Source: Rubrivivax sp.
GTDB taxonomy: Bacteria > Pseudomonadota > Gammaproteobacteria > Burkholderiales > Burkholderiaceae
Direction of reading: 5' to 3'
Length of the DNA stretch: 7,168 nucleotides
Assembly (NCBI GenBank): GCA_004211235.1
Contig: SEEY01000392.1
Coordinates: forward strand, 1 to 7,168
Shown: in pieces, positions 6,075 through 7,168 of the stretch
How positions within the stretch are numbered: position 1 is the first letter of the stretch
Layout: every line of letters starts with the position of its first letter
The notes under the pieces: model-generated
Told to the model about the DNA's origin: nothing
What the model saw: only the letters and a program-made list of their open reading frames with translations
Database searches by the model: none
Position numbers and translations under genes: made by a program

Positions 6075-7168
6075 ATGGACATCTCACGCTTCTTCATCGA
6101 CCGGCCGCGCTTCGCGACCGTGTTGTCGCTGTTCATCTTCCTGCTCGGCGCGCTGGCCATCCCGCTGCTGCCGATCTCGGAATACCCGGAGGTCGCGCCG
6201 CCGCAGGTCGTCGTGCGTGCCCAGTACCCCGGCGCCAATCCGCGCGTCATCGCCGAGACCGTGGCCACGCCGCTCGAGGAGCAGATCAACGGCCTCGAGA
6301 ACGTGCTGTATTTCGAGAGCCAGGCCACCGGCGACGGCGGCATGACGCTGACCGTCACGTTCAAGATCGGCACCCATCCCGAGGCCGCCGAGACGGCGGT
6401 GCAGAACCGCATCAACCGCGCGCTGCCGCGCCTGCCCGAAATCGTCCGCACCATCGGTGTGACGACCGAGAAGGCCGCGTCCAACCTGACCATGGTGGTC
6501 CACCTGGTCAGCCCGGACAATTCGCGTGACGCCCTCTACCTGCGCAACTACGGCACGCTCAACGTGCGTGACGACCTGCTGCGCGTGCCGGGCATGGGCT
6601 CGGTGCTGGCCTTCGGCGCGGGCGACTACGCGATGCGCATCTGGCTGGACCCGCAGAAGCTGGCCGGCCGGAACCTGACGGCCGCCGATGTCGTCGGCGC
6701 CATCCGCGAGCAGAACACCCAGGTCGCGGCCGGCGTGGTCGGCTCGTCGCCGTCGCCCAAGGGCACCGACTTCCAGCTCTCCATCAACGCCCAGGGGCGC
6801 CTGGCCAGCGAGGAGGAGTTCGGCAACATCATCGTCCGCAGCGAGCCGCGCACCGGCGCGATGGTGCGCGTGAAGGACGTGGCCCGCGTGGAGATCAGCG
6901 GCAACACCTTTGCGCTGCGCAGCCTGCTGAACAACAAGGAAGCCGCCGCCGTCGCCATCTTCCAGGCGCCCGGCTCCAACGCGCTGGCCATTTCCGACAA
7001 CGTGCGCGCAACAATGGAGCGGCTCAAGCCCAGCTTCCCCGCCGGCGTCGACTACGCCATCGTTTACGACCCGACGCGCTTCGTGCAGACCTCCATCGAG
7101 AAGGTCGTCAGCACGCTGTTCGAGGCCGTGGCGCTGGTGGTGCTCGTCGTCATCATCTTCCTCCAGAC
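6075..7168 (+). CDS. mexF: RND multidrug efflux pump, inner-membrane subunit (MexF/AcrB type), 3' end beyond the window
   Basis: RND (HAE1) pumps are proton-driven trimers that export drugs and solvents from the periplasm and inner membrane. The first 364 residues are present of a usual length of about 1,050, with the frame open at the window edge. They show the family N-terminus FFIDRPRFA (6-14), TM1 at about 11-30, the SEYPEVAPPQVVVRAQYPGA block (35-54), porter-domain segments including VATPLEEQINGLENVLYF (63-80), GDYAMRIWLDPQKLA (183-197) and IREQNTQVAAGVVG (210-223), then the start of TM2 (about 347-363). SEYPEV, VRAQYPGANP, VATPLEEQ and the YDPT motif (331-334) resemble MexF more than AcrB. 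The ATG at 6075 is preceded by AAGGCGGA (6061-6068). The proton-relay residues of TM4 and TM10 lie outside the window, so activity cannot be judged. The outer-membrane channel gene is expected next. Confidence 0.95.
   Translation, partial: MDISRFFIDRPRFATVLSLFIFLLGALAIPLLPISEYPEVAPPQVVVRAQYPGANPRVIAETVATPLEEQINGLENVLYFESQATGDGGMTLTVTFKIGTHPEAAETAVQNRINRALPRLPEIVRTIGVTTEKAASNLTMVVHLVSPDNSRDALYLRNYGTLNVRDDLLRVPGMGSVLAFGAGDYAMRIWLDPQKLAGRNLTAADVVGAIREQNTQVAAGVVGSSPSPKGTDFQLSINAQGRLASEEEFGNIIVRSEPRTGAMVRVKDVARVEISGNTFALRSLLNNKEAAAVAIFQAPGSNALAISDNVRATMERLKPSFPAGVDYAIVYDPTRFVQTSIEKVVSTLFEAVALVVLVVIIFLQ

Noticed and set aside
4888..6087. A 399-codon - strand open frame opposite the adaptor
   Set aside because: It is composed of Gly/Arg/Asp/Val-rich antisense sequence without a recognisable domain, opposite a clear membrane fusion protein.

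Overview
This GC-rich window (third codon positions are overwhelmingly G or C) looks like chromosomal DNA of a beta-proteobacterium, most likely order Burkholderiales. That placement is inferred from composition, the exonuclease III sequence and the MexEF-type efflux genes; there is no rRNA or other phylogenetic marker. All supported genes are on the + strand. There is no CRISPR array, tRNA, insertion sequence or phage gene.

Left part (1-1185): a short leader with no supported gene, then an intact exonuclease III (xthA-like) DNA-repair gene (165-956). A stem-loop overlaps its stop codon. A 229-base intergenic stretch follows, with inverted repeats that could fold the leader of the next gene.

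Middle (1186-3125): a small exported low-complexity protein rich in Ser, Thr, Asn, Pro and Ala, preceded by a very strong Shine-Dalgarno. It is followed 35 bases later by a membrane-anchored YkuD-type L,D-transpeptidase with an SWGCIN active-site variant. Next comes a second, decayed copy of the same transpeptidase family. Its first half still aligns well, but its catalytic half is broken up by frameshifts. This tandem functional/decayed pair is the most unusual thing in the window.

Right part (3122-7168): a POT/PTR2-family proton-coupled oligopeptide transporter, whose GTG start overlaps the stop of the decayed reading frame, ends at a clear intrinsic terminator. After a 170-base regulatory gap with two small inverted repeats come a lipoprotein membrane-fusion protein and the N-terminal third of an RND inner-membrane pump of MexE/MexF type. 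The two together would form an energy-driven tripartite drug-efflux system, with the outer-membrane channel gene expected just beyond the right edge.

I see no convincing new multi-gene system. Most of the window is known families. The items worth a second look are the decaying transpeptidase duplicate, the orphan low-complexity secreted protein with its structured leader, and the candidate operator of the efflux operon.
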